From: Microcoleus sp. AS-A8
GTDB taxonomy: Bacteria; Cyanobacteriota; Cyanobacteriia; Cyanobacteriales; Coleofasciculaceae
Assembly (NCBI GenBank): GCA_039962225.1
Contig: JAMPKV010000004.1
Location: 351,819 to 415,818, forward strand
Length of the DNA stretch: 64,000 nucleotides
Reading direction: 5' to 3'
The stretch's first letter is position 1, and each line of letters starts with the position of its first letter. Of the stretch, positions 45,547 to 55,113 are shown piece by piece. Under the pieces are notes generated by a model that made no database searches, was not told the origin of the DNA, and worked only from the letters and a program-made list of their open reading frames with translations. A program made the translations under genes and the position numbers.

Positions 45547-46590
45547 TTAACTAATCCGCAGATTAACAAATAAGGTCAACAAAAATGTTAACTGTGCCGC
45601 TAGACCAAAGATATAAAAAATTGCCCTTGGCTTAAACACCGATAACATCAAACCGATCGCCTTGAGGTCAATCATCGGACCGAGTACCAGGAAGGATAAC
45701 AAAGAGCCACTGGTAAAGGCGGAGGCAAAGGCGAGAGCAAAGAATGCATCCACGGTGGAACAAATGGACACAATGGTTCCCAACAGCATCATCGCCAGAA
45801 TCGACGTAACTGGCCCTTGGCCTAGGCTGAGGATGACTTCACGGGGGACGGCGACTTGAATGGCTGCGGCGAGCGCACTTCCCAATACCAAGACTCCTCC
45901 TAACTCCCGCAACTCTTGCACCGTATTTTCTATGACGAGACGCAGTTTGTAGCGTAACGGTTTGCTGCGTTTCGTACCCAATAATGATGCTTGTAAAACC
46001 GTAGTATCCATCCGTACAGGAGCACCCGGTTCACCCAGTAAAAATGAACCGGATTGTAACAGTGCGGGTTTTGATTCTTGATTACCAGAGGAGGTTTTCC
46101 CCTTTGGTTCTCGCTCGCTTGCAGGTTGCTTCATGGAGCGAGTCGTCATCGATTGCAGCAGGGGACGCAAGTCAGACTGAACACTGAAGACACAGCTAAT
46201 AACAACCGCAATCCCTAAAGAAAATAGTACCCGCAACACTACAATTTCGGGTTGGTCTCGAAACGCCACATAGGTTGAAGCAATCACAATCGGATTAATC
46301 GTTGGTGATGCCAGCAAAAACCCAATGGCTACAGGGGGGGGTGCTCCTTGCAGCAGCAGACGGCGCGCCACTGGCACGTTGCCACACTCACAAACTGGGA
46401 AGAAAAGACCCCCAAAACTGCCCACAATCGCCCCTAAAAATGGGTTTCGAGGCAGCGATTCCATTAGTTTGCGCTCATCCTCGACCAAAGATAGCAGTAA
46501 GCTAGAGAGCAAAACCCCTAGGAGCAAAAAAGGGATGGCTTCGACCAGCAAACTCAAGAATAGGGTAAAGGCGTTGTTCAACTGATTCAT
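45547..46590 (-). CDS. Permease, DUF318/ArsP-like family
   Basis: The 347-aa product has eight or more membrane helices. Family landmarks are FPVCECGNVPVARRLL near 62, where the Cys-x-Cys pair may bind metal or thiolate, and FLLASPTINPIVIASTY near 88; a second half-repeat contains SICSTVDAFFALAFA and FLVLGPMIDLKAIGLML. A polar cytoplasmic loop of about 65 residues (150-215) divides the halves. Related proteins export organoarsenicals (ArsP) or work with TIGR03943 partners. The partner is encoded just downstream. Substrate unknown. Confidence 0.87.
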   Translation of the reverse strand: MNQLNNAFTLFLSLLVEAIPFLLLGVLLSSLLLSLVEDERKLMESLPRNPFLGAIVGSFGGLFFPVCECGNVPVARRLLLQGAPPPVAIGFLLASPTINPIVIASTYVAFRDQPEIVVLRVLFSLGIAVVISCVFSVQSDLRPLLQSMTTRSMKQPASEREPKGKTSSGNQESKPALLQSGSFLLGEPGAPVRMDTTVLQASLLGTKRSKPLRYKLRLVIENTVQELRELGGVLVLGSALAAAIQVAVPREVILSLGQGPVTSILAMMLLGTIVSICSTVDAFFALAFASAFTSGSLLSFLVLGPMIDLKAIGLMLSVFKPRAIFYIFGLAAQLTFLLTLFVNLRIS

Positions 46591-47367
46591 GCGTTCGGCT
46601 TATCGGATGGTATTTTCCCCTGTAGGGAGGCGAGTTTCGCCATTGTATCGAAAAAGAATATTACTCTTTATTCAATTAATGCACTCCCTGACACAGATAA
46701 ATGCAGAAAAGTTGCAACAACAGGCTTGACTATCATTGTTAAAACTGAGCTCTTTGCTGGGTGTGACGGTGACGGCAACTGTCATGTTGTGGAAGTGCAA
46801 GTCTAAGCTTGGCTGATTATAGGTGATGTTGATTTTTTTAACGATACAATGGCACTTAAGGTCATCAGGCTACAGACCACTGTTTACAGAAAGTGGCAGG
46901 TGCTATGCAGGGTGCGGTAAAGCGATCAGTTAATTGGGTAACTCGTTAGACTGGAAAAAAATTTGTTGTGATTGTGCCCTTCACGTCGGCGACAAGAGCT
47001 GTTCCTAGGACTGAAGCCCTGACTACAAATGAGTTGCCTGGGAAAAATGAATGATGATTAGCTCGCTCTCCCCTCTTTGGTTGCATCAGCTATAATTTCC
47101 CCTGTAGAAGCACAGTTCATTTATTTTTTTTATAAAGTTTTTTTTTCAATTTTGTATATTTTTTGTCTTGTATTAAGACAGAAAAATTCTGATTAAGGAT
47201 AACCAAAATTTAACCTAGGCTTAGTCAGTTTAGAGATAATAAAGGCTAGAATTTTTTTAATAACTGGCTTCTAAAACACCTGGCTTGAATATCAAAATTC
47301 AATGTTAAATTAAACTTTAGAATCTGTTTCTTCTTATACAGATGATGTCAATCCAGTGGATTTTTCT
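46591..47367. other. Intergenic region, no gene seen
   Basis: 777 bp between divergent genes, very AT-rich near 47100-47340. A GGACTGAAGCCCTGACTACAAA-type word in two parts near 47007-47028 resembles a dispersed spacer repeat. No ORF with a ribosome site, no tRNA, no terminator recognised. Confidence 0.5.
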
Positions 47368-48702
47368 ATGGTTGCCTTAACGGAACCCTACAGCAAGCTA
47401 CCCGTCCCATCCCAACCCAAGAATCACAATCTGCGTCTGGAGTCAACACTCCAAGAACTATCACTCTACGATTGTCAGGTTGAATGTTCTCATCTGGGTA
47501 AGGAAGTTGCACAAACCTTTCAAGAAAATCCGCTGCTACCAGGAGTGATTCTCACGGAACAGAATCAGTTTGTGGGCATGATTTCGCGGCGTCGCTTTTT
47601 GGAACAGATGAGCCGCCCTTATGGACTGGAACTGTTTTTGAAGCGCCCTCTCTATTCGTTGTATCGCTTTGCTAGTGCAGAGGTTTTGCGGCTCCAAGGT
47701 GAGACGCCGATTGTGGAAGCAGCTCGCCGTTCACTACAGCGTCCTGCTGAAATGCTCTATGAACCGATTGTGGTTGAACTGGAAGCGGGAACCTACCGCT
47801 TGTTGGACGTGCATCAGTTATTAGTGGCTCAGTCGAACATTCATGAACTGGCGACCCAACTGCTGAACGAACAGACTCAAGCTCAGCTTATTCAAACTGA
47901 AAAAATGGCAACTCTGGGACAAATGCTAGCCAGTATTGCCCATGAGATTAAAAATCCGGTTGGTTGCATTACCTGTAACTTTGAGTTTCTCTGTAACTAC
48001 TGTGAGAAACTGATGACGGTTTTGTCAGCCTATGAAATTGAAATAACCGACATATCTGATAGTCTCGCTGAACTAAAACAAGACTCTGATATTGATTTCA
48101 TCCTCGAAGATTTACCCAAAATTTTGAACAGTATGGGAGCGGGGTCAGATCGACTCACCAAAATCGTAGGAGGCTTGCAATACTTCTCCCACTTGAGTGA
48201 AACAAAGCGTCAGCCAGCAGACATTCATGAATGTATTGAAAATACTTTAATAATTTTAAATAACCGCCTGAACAAAGCAGATATTAAGATTCTTAAAACT
48301 TATGGTGAGCTACCGCTAGTCAATTGCTACTCCGGTCAACTCAGTCAAGTGTTCATGAATCTGATTAGCAATGCCATTGATGCCCTCAGCGATAAGCTAT
48401 CTGAGCAATCGGTGGATTTCGAGACATGGCAACCTGCAATTGAGATTCGCACTGAAATTGTCGAACGATCTGCGACTGATTGGCTGTCTGTGCGGATTGT
48501 GGATAATGGTCAAGGGATGCTACCCGAAATTCAACAGCGGATTTTTGAAATGTTCTTCACCACTAAGCCAGTGGGGAAGGGAACTGGCTTAGGGTTAACC
48601 ATTAGCCATCAAATCGTGACTCAGAAACATGGTGGGGAATTACTATTACGTTCTCAGCCAGAACAGGGCACAGAATTTCAGGTTCTACTGCCCCTGGATT
48701 AG
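47368..48702 (+). CDS. Soluble sensor histidine kinase with CBS-like N-terminus
   Basis: The 444-aa product (from ATG 47368; a GTG at 47356 adds four residues) has no membrane segment. Residues about 30-160 resemble a CBS or related ligand domain (LPGVILTEQNQFVGMISRRR and YEPIVVELEAGTYRLLDVHQ). A coiled linker leads to HisKA with ASIAHEIKNPVG near 193, and the HATPase has NLISNAIDAL, DNGQGM and GKGTGLGLTISHQI. Kinase boxes are intact. There is no adjacent response regulator, so it is an orphan kinase. The 5' region is unusually AT-rich. Confidence 0.9.
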   Translation: MVALTEPYSKLPVPSQPKNHNLRLESTLQELSLYDCQVECSHLGKEVAQTFQENPLLPGVILTEQNQFVGMISRRRFLEQMSRPYGLELFLKRPLYSLYRFASAEVLRLQGETPIVEAARRSLQRPAEMLYEPIVVELEAGTYRLLDVHQLLVAQSNIHELATQLLNEQTQAQLIQTEKMATLGQMLASIAHEIKNPVGCITCNFEFLCNYCEKLMTVLSAYEIEITDISDSLAELKQDSDIDFILEDLPKILNSMGAGSDRLTKIVGGLQYFSHLSETKRQPADIHECIENTLIILNNRLNKADIKILKTYGELPLVNCYSGQLSQVFMNLISNAIDALSDKLSEQSVDFETWQPAIEIRTEIVERSATDWLSVRIVDNGQGMLPEIQQRIFEMFFTTKPVGKGTGLGLTISHQIVTQKHGGELLLRSQPEQGTEFQVLLPLD

Positions 48703-48729
48703 GAGTAATCTACGTCCGGACGCACCCTA

Positions 48730-49797
48730 TTATTTGAGTTCTGGATGAGTCGCTGCCGGAGAGGATGCACCCATCTGGCTAATAGTGGCGAGTAGCTGGT
48801 AAATACGCCCAAAGTCTCGCTGGTTGAAGTACAAAACTAGGCGAGGTAAGTCAGCCGTTTCGTCAGGGGTTTCTTGAGATAAAGCCTTACTTTTTTCAAT
48901 CCGACCCTTGACCAAGATGTCGCTAAAATTTTCATTGAGCTGTTCAACTTGGTCATCCGATAACTCAGATTTGAGCCGAATAACGAGTAGATCGCCAACG
49001 TAGCGGCTGGAGTGATAGAGTCGATAAAAGCTATCGATCGCTTCATAAGCCACATTTAAGTCGTCGGTGACGGTGTAAAGACTTGTATCTTCCGGACTGA
49101 TTAAACCGCGTTGAATTAGATGATTGCGAATATAAGCATCCCAGTCTTGCCAGTAGTTGCCACCTGGTTTATCAATTAATACTAAAGGCACTGGCCCACT
49201 TCGGCCAGTTTGGCAAAGGGTTAAACACTCAAACGCTTCATCCTGGGTACCAAAGCCGCCTGGGAATAGAGCGATCGCATCACTTTCTCCAAGGAAGAAT
49301 AACTTGCGTGTAAAGAAATACTTAAAATCAATTAGCTTGGGGTCGCCTTGGATAAAAGAATTTGCCCCCTGCTCAAAGGGTAGCTGAATATTCAAGCCAA
49401 AAGACATTTCCGCACCTGCGCCTTTGTTGCCTGCTTCCATAATGCCACTACCCGCACCAGTCATAACCATAAATCCTTGCTGCACTAAATAACGTGCAAA
49501 CTCAGACGCCAGCTTATATTCTGGGGTATCGGGAGCAATGCGGGCTGAACCGAAAATGGTGACTTTCCGAACATGCCTATAGGGATAAAACACTTGAAAC
49601 GCCCGCTCCATATCCTGTATGGAAGCGGTTAAGATTTTCCAATCCAAGCGATCAATTTCCTCTCCAGCCAGTCGGACTAGCACAGATAGCGCCCGTTGAA
49701 TCCATTTCCCATGTTGCAAAGTGGGCAGTTGGTCAATCAGTGCCGTTAACTGTGTTTGAAGTGACTTAAGGGCAGGGTCTGGAGCAGATTGAGCCAT
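48730..49797 (-). CDS. LOG family protein (TIGR00730-type)
   Basis: The 355-aa product has the Rossmann-like LOG core: VTIFGSARI, GFMVMTGAGSGIMEAGNKGA and the signature PGGFGTQDEAFE near 185. LOG proteins hydrolyse nucleoside 5'-monophosphates to ribose 5-phosphate and base, releasing cytokinins in plants and some bacteria; older annotations as lysine decarboxylase are wrong. This form is longer than the 180-220 aa enzymes, with N- and C-terminal extensions of about 70 and 90 residues typical of cyanobacterial members. Exact substrate is unproven. It is convergent with the kinase at 47368. Confidence 0.88.
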   Translation of the reverse strand: MAQSAPDPALKSLQTQLTALIDQLPTLQHGKWIQRALSVLVRLAGEEIDRLDWKILTASIQDMERAFQVFYPYRHVRKVTIFGSARIAPDTPEYKLASEFARYLVQQGFMVMTGAGSGIMEAGNKGAGAEMSFGLNIQLPFEQGANSFIQGDPKLIDFKYFFTRKLFFLGESDAIALFPGGFGTQDEAFECLTLCQTGRSGPVPLVLIDKPGGNYWQDWDAYIRNHLIQRGLISPEDTSLYTVTDDLNVAYEAIDSFYRLYHSSRYVGDLLVIRLKSELSDDQVEQLNENFSDILVKGRIEKSKALSQETPDETADLPRLVLYFNQRDFGRIYQLLATISQMGASSPAATHPELK

Positions 49798-50254
49798 AAC
49801 TTATTAACTAATGGCTCTCTATTTTATCGAGATTCGCAAGACCTATGGCAAGCATGTGTATCTTTTAACACATTATTTCGGGATGCCCTCTGATACTCAA
49901 TCCGTTTCCATCACCCCCTTATTTCCCAAAGGAGGCGTGGGAGATGAGAGTGAGGATGAGGGAGTGGGGAGTGGGGCCGGAGATGAGAGTGAAGATGGGG
50001 CCAAATATGAGAGTGATAGCGTTAGCGAAGCCATTCGCTAGGGCGAATTAGCGGACACAGCGTAGCGAGTAGGAGGTTGGGGTTAGGTTATTCTGATGTA
50101 CCCATGTGTAACTGAGAGCTGCAATAAGCCTAGGGTAAAGCTTACGCTGGATGCGACTCTCTTAGGTTTTATAACACTAACTATCGTTGCGATCGCTGTT
50201 ATTCGAGCGCTGTGGTAATCTGTTAAGCTAACGCTTACCGCCGCTACCGATGAA
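49798..50254. repeat. Repeat-rich intergenic region
   Basis: A 19-bp unit GGAGATGAGAGTGA(G/A)GATG occurs at 49940-49958 and 49979-49997, 39 bp apart. Next come TAGCG/CGCTA palindromic words (about 50018-50072), then GCTAACGC near 50225. A 76-codon ORF across it is repeat translation and is not called. Confidence 0.65.
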
Positions 50255-50578
50255 TTAGATATATTTTTCTAACGTATTCGCGAGAGTCGTTTTAGGGACT
50301 GCACCCACTACCATATCAACGCGCTGACCACCCTTAAAAATCATCAAGGTGGGAATGCTGCGGATACCGTACTGGCTAGCTACTTGAGGATTCTCGTCCG
50401 TGTTGAGTTTAACAACCTTGACTTTACCGTCGTATTGCTGCGCAATTTCATCCACGACAGGCGCAACCATTCGACAGGGACCACACCAGGGAGCCCAAAA
50501 ATCAACTAAGACGGGAATGTCGCTTTCAAGTACGTCTTGCTTAAAGCTGGCGTCTGTAACTTGTACGGCTGCTGACAT
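50255..50578 (-). CDS. trxA: Thioredoxin
   Basis: The 107-aa product is a canonical thioredoxin with active site [10 protein letters not shown] near residue 31, cis-Pro in [10 protein letters not shown] near 75, and [14 protein letters not shown]. It reduces disulphides in the cytoplasm, including Calvin-cycle enzymes in cyanobacteria. N-terminus [12 protein letters not shown] is standard for the cyanobacterial m-type protein. Yfr1 and guaB3 lie upstream on the same strand, the conserved cyanobacterial order. Confidence 0.98.
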   Translation of the reverse strand: MSAAVQVTDASFKQDVLESDIPVLVDFWAPWCGPCRMVAPVVDEIAQQYDGKVKVVKLNTDENPQVASQYGIRSIPTLMIFKGGQRVDMVVGAVPKTTLANTLEKYI

Positions 50579-50737
50579 GCCTGGAAATCCTTGCGTGTAC
50601 TTTGTTCTATGTATCTATGGAATTCTACCACAGCCAAAACACCGATTAGACATCGAAAAAGGTATATATTTAGACATAAATCATCAGAGAATAGCGCTTG
50701 ATGATTTTCACGAATCATGCCAGAGTTCTATGCACAA

Positions 50738-50805
50738 AAGGAACCGCCCGAACGTAGTCGGGCGGAGTGTGGTGTGAGGAGTGAACGGAAACATGCGTCT
50801 CCGCT
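50738..50805 (-). ncRNA. yfr1: Small regulatory RNA Yfr1
   Basis: Read on the minus strand, a 5' hairpin (CGGAGAC-GCAT-GTTTCCG, 50786-50803) is followed by the invariant single-stranded motif ACTCCTCACAC (50772-50782) and a terminator hairpin (CCGCCCGA/TCGGGCGG, 50744-50765) with a T-rich tail. A -10 box TACAAT (50812-50817) puts the start near 50805, giving about 68 nt. Yfr1 is known between guaB and trxA in most cyanobacteria, exactly this context, and regulates outer-membrane porin mRNAs by base pairing through the ACTCCTCACAC motif. The ends are estimated. The rest of the trxA-guaB3 spacer shows nothing further. Confidence 0.93.
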
Positions 50806-50972
50806 CTCTCTATTGTAAGCGACAGCCATAGTTTTTCTATGACTCCTTAGGGGATACCGGAAATTTTTAAGAATCGGTGTAAGCTTTAGAGCGATTGACT
50901 TTTCTCAGCCTTGAGACATAGTTTAACGCTACTGGCGCTTTGTGCTAGCAAAGCTAATCGCCGCTGAAGCAG

Positions 50973-52154
50973 CTATTTCCCCATTCCTAACTGCTGAGCT
51001 TTCTGGTATACTTTGCCCTCGGTCAGCAGCGAAGGGGCAATGACCACTTCAACTTGCTGCATTTCCTTGAGGTTTTTGGCTCCCAAGGTACCCATACTGG
51101 TTTTTAGCGCTCCCAAAAGATTGTGGGTGCCGTCATCGAGTTGTGCAGGACCAACGAGAATTTGTTCCAAGGTGCCAGTGCTACCCACTTGGATGCGTGT
51201 GCCGCGTGGTAAAACCGGGCTAGGCGTTGCCATCCCCCAATGAAACCCTCGTCCGGGTGCTTCTTGAGCACGGGCAAACGGTGAGCCAATCATGACGCCA
51301 TCAGCTCCACAGGCAATACATTTACAGATGTCACCACCGGTGACTAAACCGCCATCGGCAATCACAGGGACATAATTACCCGTTTCATTGTAGTAGTCGT
51401 CACGAGCCGCCGCACAATCGGCGATCGCACTGGCTTGAGGCACACCCACACCCAAGACACCACGGGAGGTACAAGCTGCACCAGGGCCAATGCCCACCAG
51501 TACAGCGGCAGCACCCGCTTTCATCAAGTTAAGGGTCACGTCATAAGTGACGCAATTCCCCAAAACCACCGGCATCGGCATATCTTGGCAGAACTGAGCC
51601 AAATCGAGAGGAGTTACCGATTCGGGGGAGAGGTGAGCCGTGGAAACCACTGTTCCCTGGAGAAAAAATAGATCGGCACCGGCTTTCCCCACAATCTCGC
51701 CGTATTTTATCGCCCCGGCAGGTGTCGCGCTGACAGCGGCAATCCCGCCTTGATCTTTGATTTCCCGAATTCGCTGGGTAATCAGTTCTGGCTTAATTGG
51801 CTCAGCATACAGTTCCTGCATGAGAGTGACAAACTCTGTCTTGCCCACTGAGGCAATGCGCTCAAGTACTGGCGCTGGGTCTGCATAGCGAGTTTGAATG
51901 CCCTCTAAGTTGAGAACACCCAGCGCCCCAAGCTGGGACAACAGAACCGCCATGCGGACATCTACCACCCCATCCATCGCACTAGCGATGATGGGGATTT
52001 CTCGCTCAATGCCGCCAATGCGCCAGCGAGTATCCGCTAAACTGGGGTCTAGGGTTCTAGTCCCCGGACACAGTGCAATTTCATCGATTCCGTAGGCTCG
52101 GCGAGCACTTTTGCCCCGCCCGATTTGAATATCCACAGCTTCTAAGGTTCCCAC
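50973..52154 (-). CDS. guaB3: GuaB3 family IMP dehydrogenase-related protein
   Basis: The 393-aa product is a (beta/alpha)8 barrel of the IMPDH/GMP-reductase family lacking the CBS subdomain. It has GRGKSARRAYGIDEIAL, the catalytic Cys loop GIGPGAACTSRGVLG near 230, and DGGLVTGGDICKCIACGADG. Its exact place in GMP synthesis is debated; a dehydrogenase activity on IMP has been proposed. The start is GTG 52154. Order guaB3-yfr1-trxA is conserved in cyanobacteria. Length and motifs are complete. Confidence 0.93.
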   Translation of the reverse strand: MGTLEAVDIQIGRGKSARRAYGIDEIALCPGTRTLDPSLADTRWRIGGIEREIPIIASAMDGVVDVRMAVLLSQLGALGVLNLEGIQTRYADPAPVLERIASVGKTEFVTLMQELYAEPIKPELITQRIREIKDQGGIAAVSATPAGAIKYGEIVGKAGADLFFLQGTVVSTAHLSPESVTPLDLAQFCQDMPMPVVLGNCVTYDVTLNLMKAGAAAVLVGIGPGAACTSRGVLGVGVPQASAIADCAAARDDYYNETGNYVPVIADGGLVTGGDICKCIACGADGVMIGSPFARAQEAPGRGFHWGMATPSPVLPRGTRIQVGSTGTLEQILVGPAQLDDGTHNLLGALKTSMGTLGAKNLKEMQQVEVVIAPSLLTEGKVYQKAQQLGMGK

Positions 52155-52490
52155 AACCGTTTTGTGTTAGCGTATCAAATTCAAGAGAAAACTGACTCAG
52201 GCAAATGCCTCCGCCTGACAAGATTCAAAACCTGGGTGAATTTGTTATTTTACACCTACATTTTAGATTTTCGGTCGCCGCTTAAATCGGACAGAGGCCG
52301 CACAGCCGAAAACAAGAGGATATCAAGAGATATCGGGGGTTTATAAATGCGGATTTGGTATCGCACCCCTCACCAATTCGTCAGTGGCATCATAAAATTC
52401 GCTAGGTGATGGAAGCTATAAACCGCCTAGATTCGTGGAAATCTTCATCTATAGCTCAGAACTAAGGTCGTCAGGCATAAGAATATTTTC
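52155..52490. other. Intergenic region with small palindromes
   Basis: 336 bp. TCAGGC/GCCTGA (52198-52219) forms a hairpin near the guaB3 start and GATATC repeats near 52318-52333. No gene recognised. The mmsA 3' end lacks a clear terminator. Confidence 0.4.
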
Positions 52491-53969
52491 TCAGAACTGC
52501 CGCGACCAAGTTTTAGGCCAGCGCTCAACAACGACTTTCGTTTGCGTAAAAAACTCTACCGCATCTCGTCCCTGACCGTGTAAATCTCCATAAAAACTTT
52601 CCTTCCAACCACTAAAAGGAAAGAATGCCATTGGTGCAGCTACGCCAATATTAATCCCAATATTTCCCGCTTCTGCCTCATAACGAAACTGCCGCGCTGC
52701 TGCACCACTGCTGGTAAACAAACACGCCATATTGCCCCATTGACCGCTATTCACTAATGCGATCGCATCTTCTATCGTCTCTAGGTGCATCAACCCCAAC
52801 ACGGGGCCAAAGATTTCTGTCCGAGCAATTTCACTGTTCGGGTCTACATTTTGCAGAATGGTGGGTCGGATAAAGTTGCCTTGTTCATAACCGGAAACCT
52901 TCGGGTTTCGCCCGTCTACTAATGCAGTTGCGCCTTCATCTACTCCCTGTTGAATTAATTCCTCAATTCGAGCTTTACTTTGAGAGCTAATCACCGGCCC
53001 CATTTGTACGCCATCATCCAAACCAAAGCCTACTAATCGTGTTTGTGCAGCCGATGCGATCGCATCTGTAAACGTATCACGCGCTTCTCCTACCGTAACC
53101 GCCACAGATGCCGCTAAACAGCGCTGTCCGGCACAGCCAAAGGCACTATCGGCAGCAATTCGGGTGGTCATTTCCATATCCGCATCGGGGAGGATAATAA
53201 TCGGATTTTTCGCCCCTCCCTGACATTGCATTCGCTTGCCATGTGCGGCCCCTTTGCTGTAAACATACTGAGCTACAGGGGAAGAACCGACAAAGCTAAT
53301 GGCTCGAATGGTTGGGTGTTCTAAGATGGCATCGACTACTTCTTTTGCCCCATTTACCAAATTAACCACACCCTTGGGTAATCCTGTTTTTTCGAGTAAT
53401 TCAAACACCTTTTGTAGGGTCAACGGGACTTTTTCTGAGGGTTTAATAATACAGGTATTCCCACAAGCGATCGCATAGGGCATAAACCAGAAAGGAATCA
53501 TGCCAGGAAAGTTAAACGGAGCAATTATGGCTGTCACTCCCACCGGCTGACGAATCATCATTTCGTCAATGCCACGCGCCACATCTTCTAAGTTGTATCC
53601 CTGCATCAGCATGGGAATGCCACAGGCAACTTCTACATTCTCGATCGCCCGTTGCCACTCGGCTTTTGATTCCCCATAGGTTTTACCGCATTCTAGGGTA
53701 ATCGTGCGGGATAACTCATCGATATGGTCTTCGAGTAAGAATTTGAGTTTGAACAGGTATTGGATGCGATCGGTGGGAGGGACGCGCCGCCAACTGGTGA
53801 AAGCTGTTGCCGCCGCTTGGGTAGCCGCCTCCACATCACTTTTCGGTGACAGAGGCACCTGAGTTAGTACCTCAGCAGTGGCAGGATTCACCACATTCAG
53901 AAATTCACTCGCTTGGGAGATGCACCACTCCCCATTGATGTAGTTAGGTAGGGGATTTTTATAAGACAC
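52491..53969 (-). CDS. mmsA: CoA-acylating methylmalonate-semialdehyde dehydrogenase
   Basis: The 492-aa product is an aldehyde dehydrogenase of the MMSDH type: [38 protein letters not shown], the catalytic Cys in [13 protein letters not shown] near 285, and EIFGPVL. MMSDH converts (methyl)malonate semialdehyde to propionyl- or acetyl-CoA in valine, inositol or beta-alanine breakdown. The start is GTG 53969, with no clear ribosome site. It lies 87 bp after the radical SAM gene on the same strand; any functional link is unproven. Confidence 0.9.
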   Translation of the reverse strand: MSYKNPLPNYINGEWCISQASEFLNVVNPATAEVLTQVPLSPKSDVEAATQAAATAFTSWRRVPPTDRIQYLFKLKFLLEDHIDELSRTITLECGKTYGESKAEWQRAIENVEVACGIPMLMQGYNLEDVARGIDEMMIRQPVGVTAIIAPFNFPGMIPFWFMPYAIACGNTCIIKPSEKVPLTLQKVFELLEKTGLPKGVVNLVNGAKEVVDAILEHPTIRAISFVGSSPVAQYVYSKGAAHGKRMQCQGGAKNPIIILPDADMEMTTRIAADSAFGCAGQRCLAASVAVTVGEARDTFTDAIASAAQTRLVGFGLDDGVQMGPVISSQSKARIEELIQQGVDEGATALVDGRNPKVSGYEQGNFIRPTILQNVDPNSEIARTEIFGPVLGLMHLETIEDAIALVNSGQWGNMACLFTSSGAAARQFRYEAEAGNIGINIGVAAPMAFFPFSGWKESFYGDLHGQGRDAVEFFTQTKVVVERWPKTWSRQF

Positions 53970-54056
53970 AGCGATTCAAAGTGGGTATTGTTAAGATGCT
54001 ACTACTTAGGAGGTAAGGTAAAGCTGGGGTTAAGCCACCCTTTATAGAACGTTAGA

Positions 54057-55076
54057 TTATTGGATTTGCTCTGGCTTTATCCAACCCTTTCGCCCACAAA
54101 TATTGACAGTAGCTGGACGATGTTCTTTTAGACGTGCTTTAACGTCTTCTGGTGGTGTATCGAGGATGTGAAACAACTTGCGCTTTGATAAGTAGCAAGG
54201 TGTAACCCACCCGTCACAAGTAATATTTGGCTCAACACAAGACCAACAAGTACCCGTTAAGGCACAACTGGGACTAACGGCAACCTTCGCAGTTAAGCTA
54301 GCCTTGTACAGTTTGGTGGTAAGTTCTCGCCACAAATCATGGTCTAGCACATCCTGGCTCATCAACTGTTCAGCCCGTCCCTGACTTGCAAGGGCAGAAA
54401 AGTTTATCTCTTGTACGCCCAAATTTTCTGCAAGTTGTACAAAGTGCAAACATTCAGGGGCATTGCGACGACTGAGAACAACTTCAATATTGACTCGAAT
54501 CTTAGCCGCCAGCAATTCCTGAATACCAGCCAGCGTTTTTTGGAACGCCCCAGTCCCGCGAATAATATCATGGCTGTGTGCTGTGGCACCATCCAAAGAC
54601 ACACCAGCTACAGCCAGTTCTAATTCTGCCAATTGATGTGTCACTCCAGTTGTGATCAGAATTCCGTTTGAGCGCAACCCAATTCCGATATTGTGGGTTC
54701 GGCAGTGTGCCATTAGCTGAAATAAATCGTTTCGCACTAGAGGTTCTCCCCCAGCGAACACAATAAAAGAAATGCCAACTTCAGCTAGACGGTCAATAAC
54801 GGCAAGAGCCTGTGCTGTATTTAGGCTGTGACGCTTGTAATTAACAACGTCATAACAGGTTGTGCAACGAAGATTACACGCATGGGTCACACCCCAAGTG
54901 ACTGAATAAGGAAGGAGTCGTTCTTCTGGTAATCGATAGGGGGGTTCTATCGGGTTTTCCTCAGGGAATTCCTCAATATCGTAGTCTGGGTCTTCGAGTG
55001 GTTCATCATCAGGGTCAATATTGGGAAATTCTGAGGGTTCGGGCCAGCGTGTTGGCCAAGGACTGGGTGCGCCCAT
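54057..55076 (-). CDS. Radical SAM protein with C-terminal Cys-rich (SPASM/twitch-like) region
   Basis: The 339-aa product has an acidic/Pro-rich leader (about 1-55), then the radical SAM core: HACNLRCTTCYD (CxxxCxxC binding the 4Fe-4S/SAM cluster, near 67), AGGEPLVRNDL, GLRSNGILIT and VSLDGATAHSHD. Near 270-300 further cysteines (CALTGTCWSC, ITCDGWVTPCY) and a last CGRKG suggest auxiliary Fe-S clusters, as in peptide-modifying maturases. Start ATG 55076 has AAAGGAGA upstream. It follows a TPR gene by 37 bp, so the two are probably one operon. No precursor peptide is obvious. The reaction is unknown. Confidence 0.85.
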   Translation of the reverse strand: MGAPSPWPTRWPEPSEFPNIDPDDEPLEDPDYDIEEFPEENPIEPPYRLPEERLLPYSVTWGVTHACNLRCTTCYDVVNYKRHSLNTAQALAVIDRLAEVGISFIVFAGGEPLVRNDLFQLMAHCRTHNIGIGLRSNGILITTGVTHQLAELELAVAGVSLDGATAHSHDIIRGTGAFQKTLAGIQELLAAKIRVNIEVVLSRRNAPECLHFVQLAENLGVQEINFSALASQGRAEQLMSQDVLDHDLWRELTTKLYKASLTAKVAVSPSCALTGTCWSCVEPNITCDGWVTPCYLSKRKLFHILDTPPEDVKARLKEHRPATVNICGRKGWIKPEQIQ

Positions 55077-55113
55077 TGGTGATTCTCCTTTTGTCGTGCC
55101 AGCTTAATGCCTG

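Noticed and set aside
46591..47367. Looked for a riboswitch, metal-regulator box or housekeeping RNA in the long spacer
   Set aside because: No known conserved core or repressor palindrome could be matched by eye.
49811..50041. 76-codon plus-strand ORF rich in GDESED
   Set aside because: It is translated from a direct repeat and a palindromic repeat, with no ribosome site or recognised homology.
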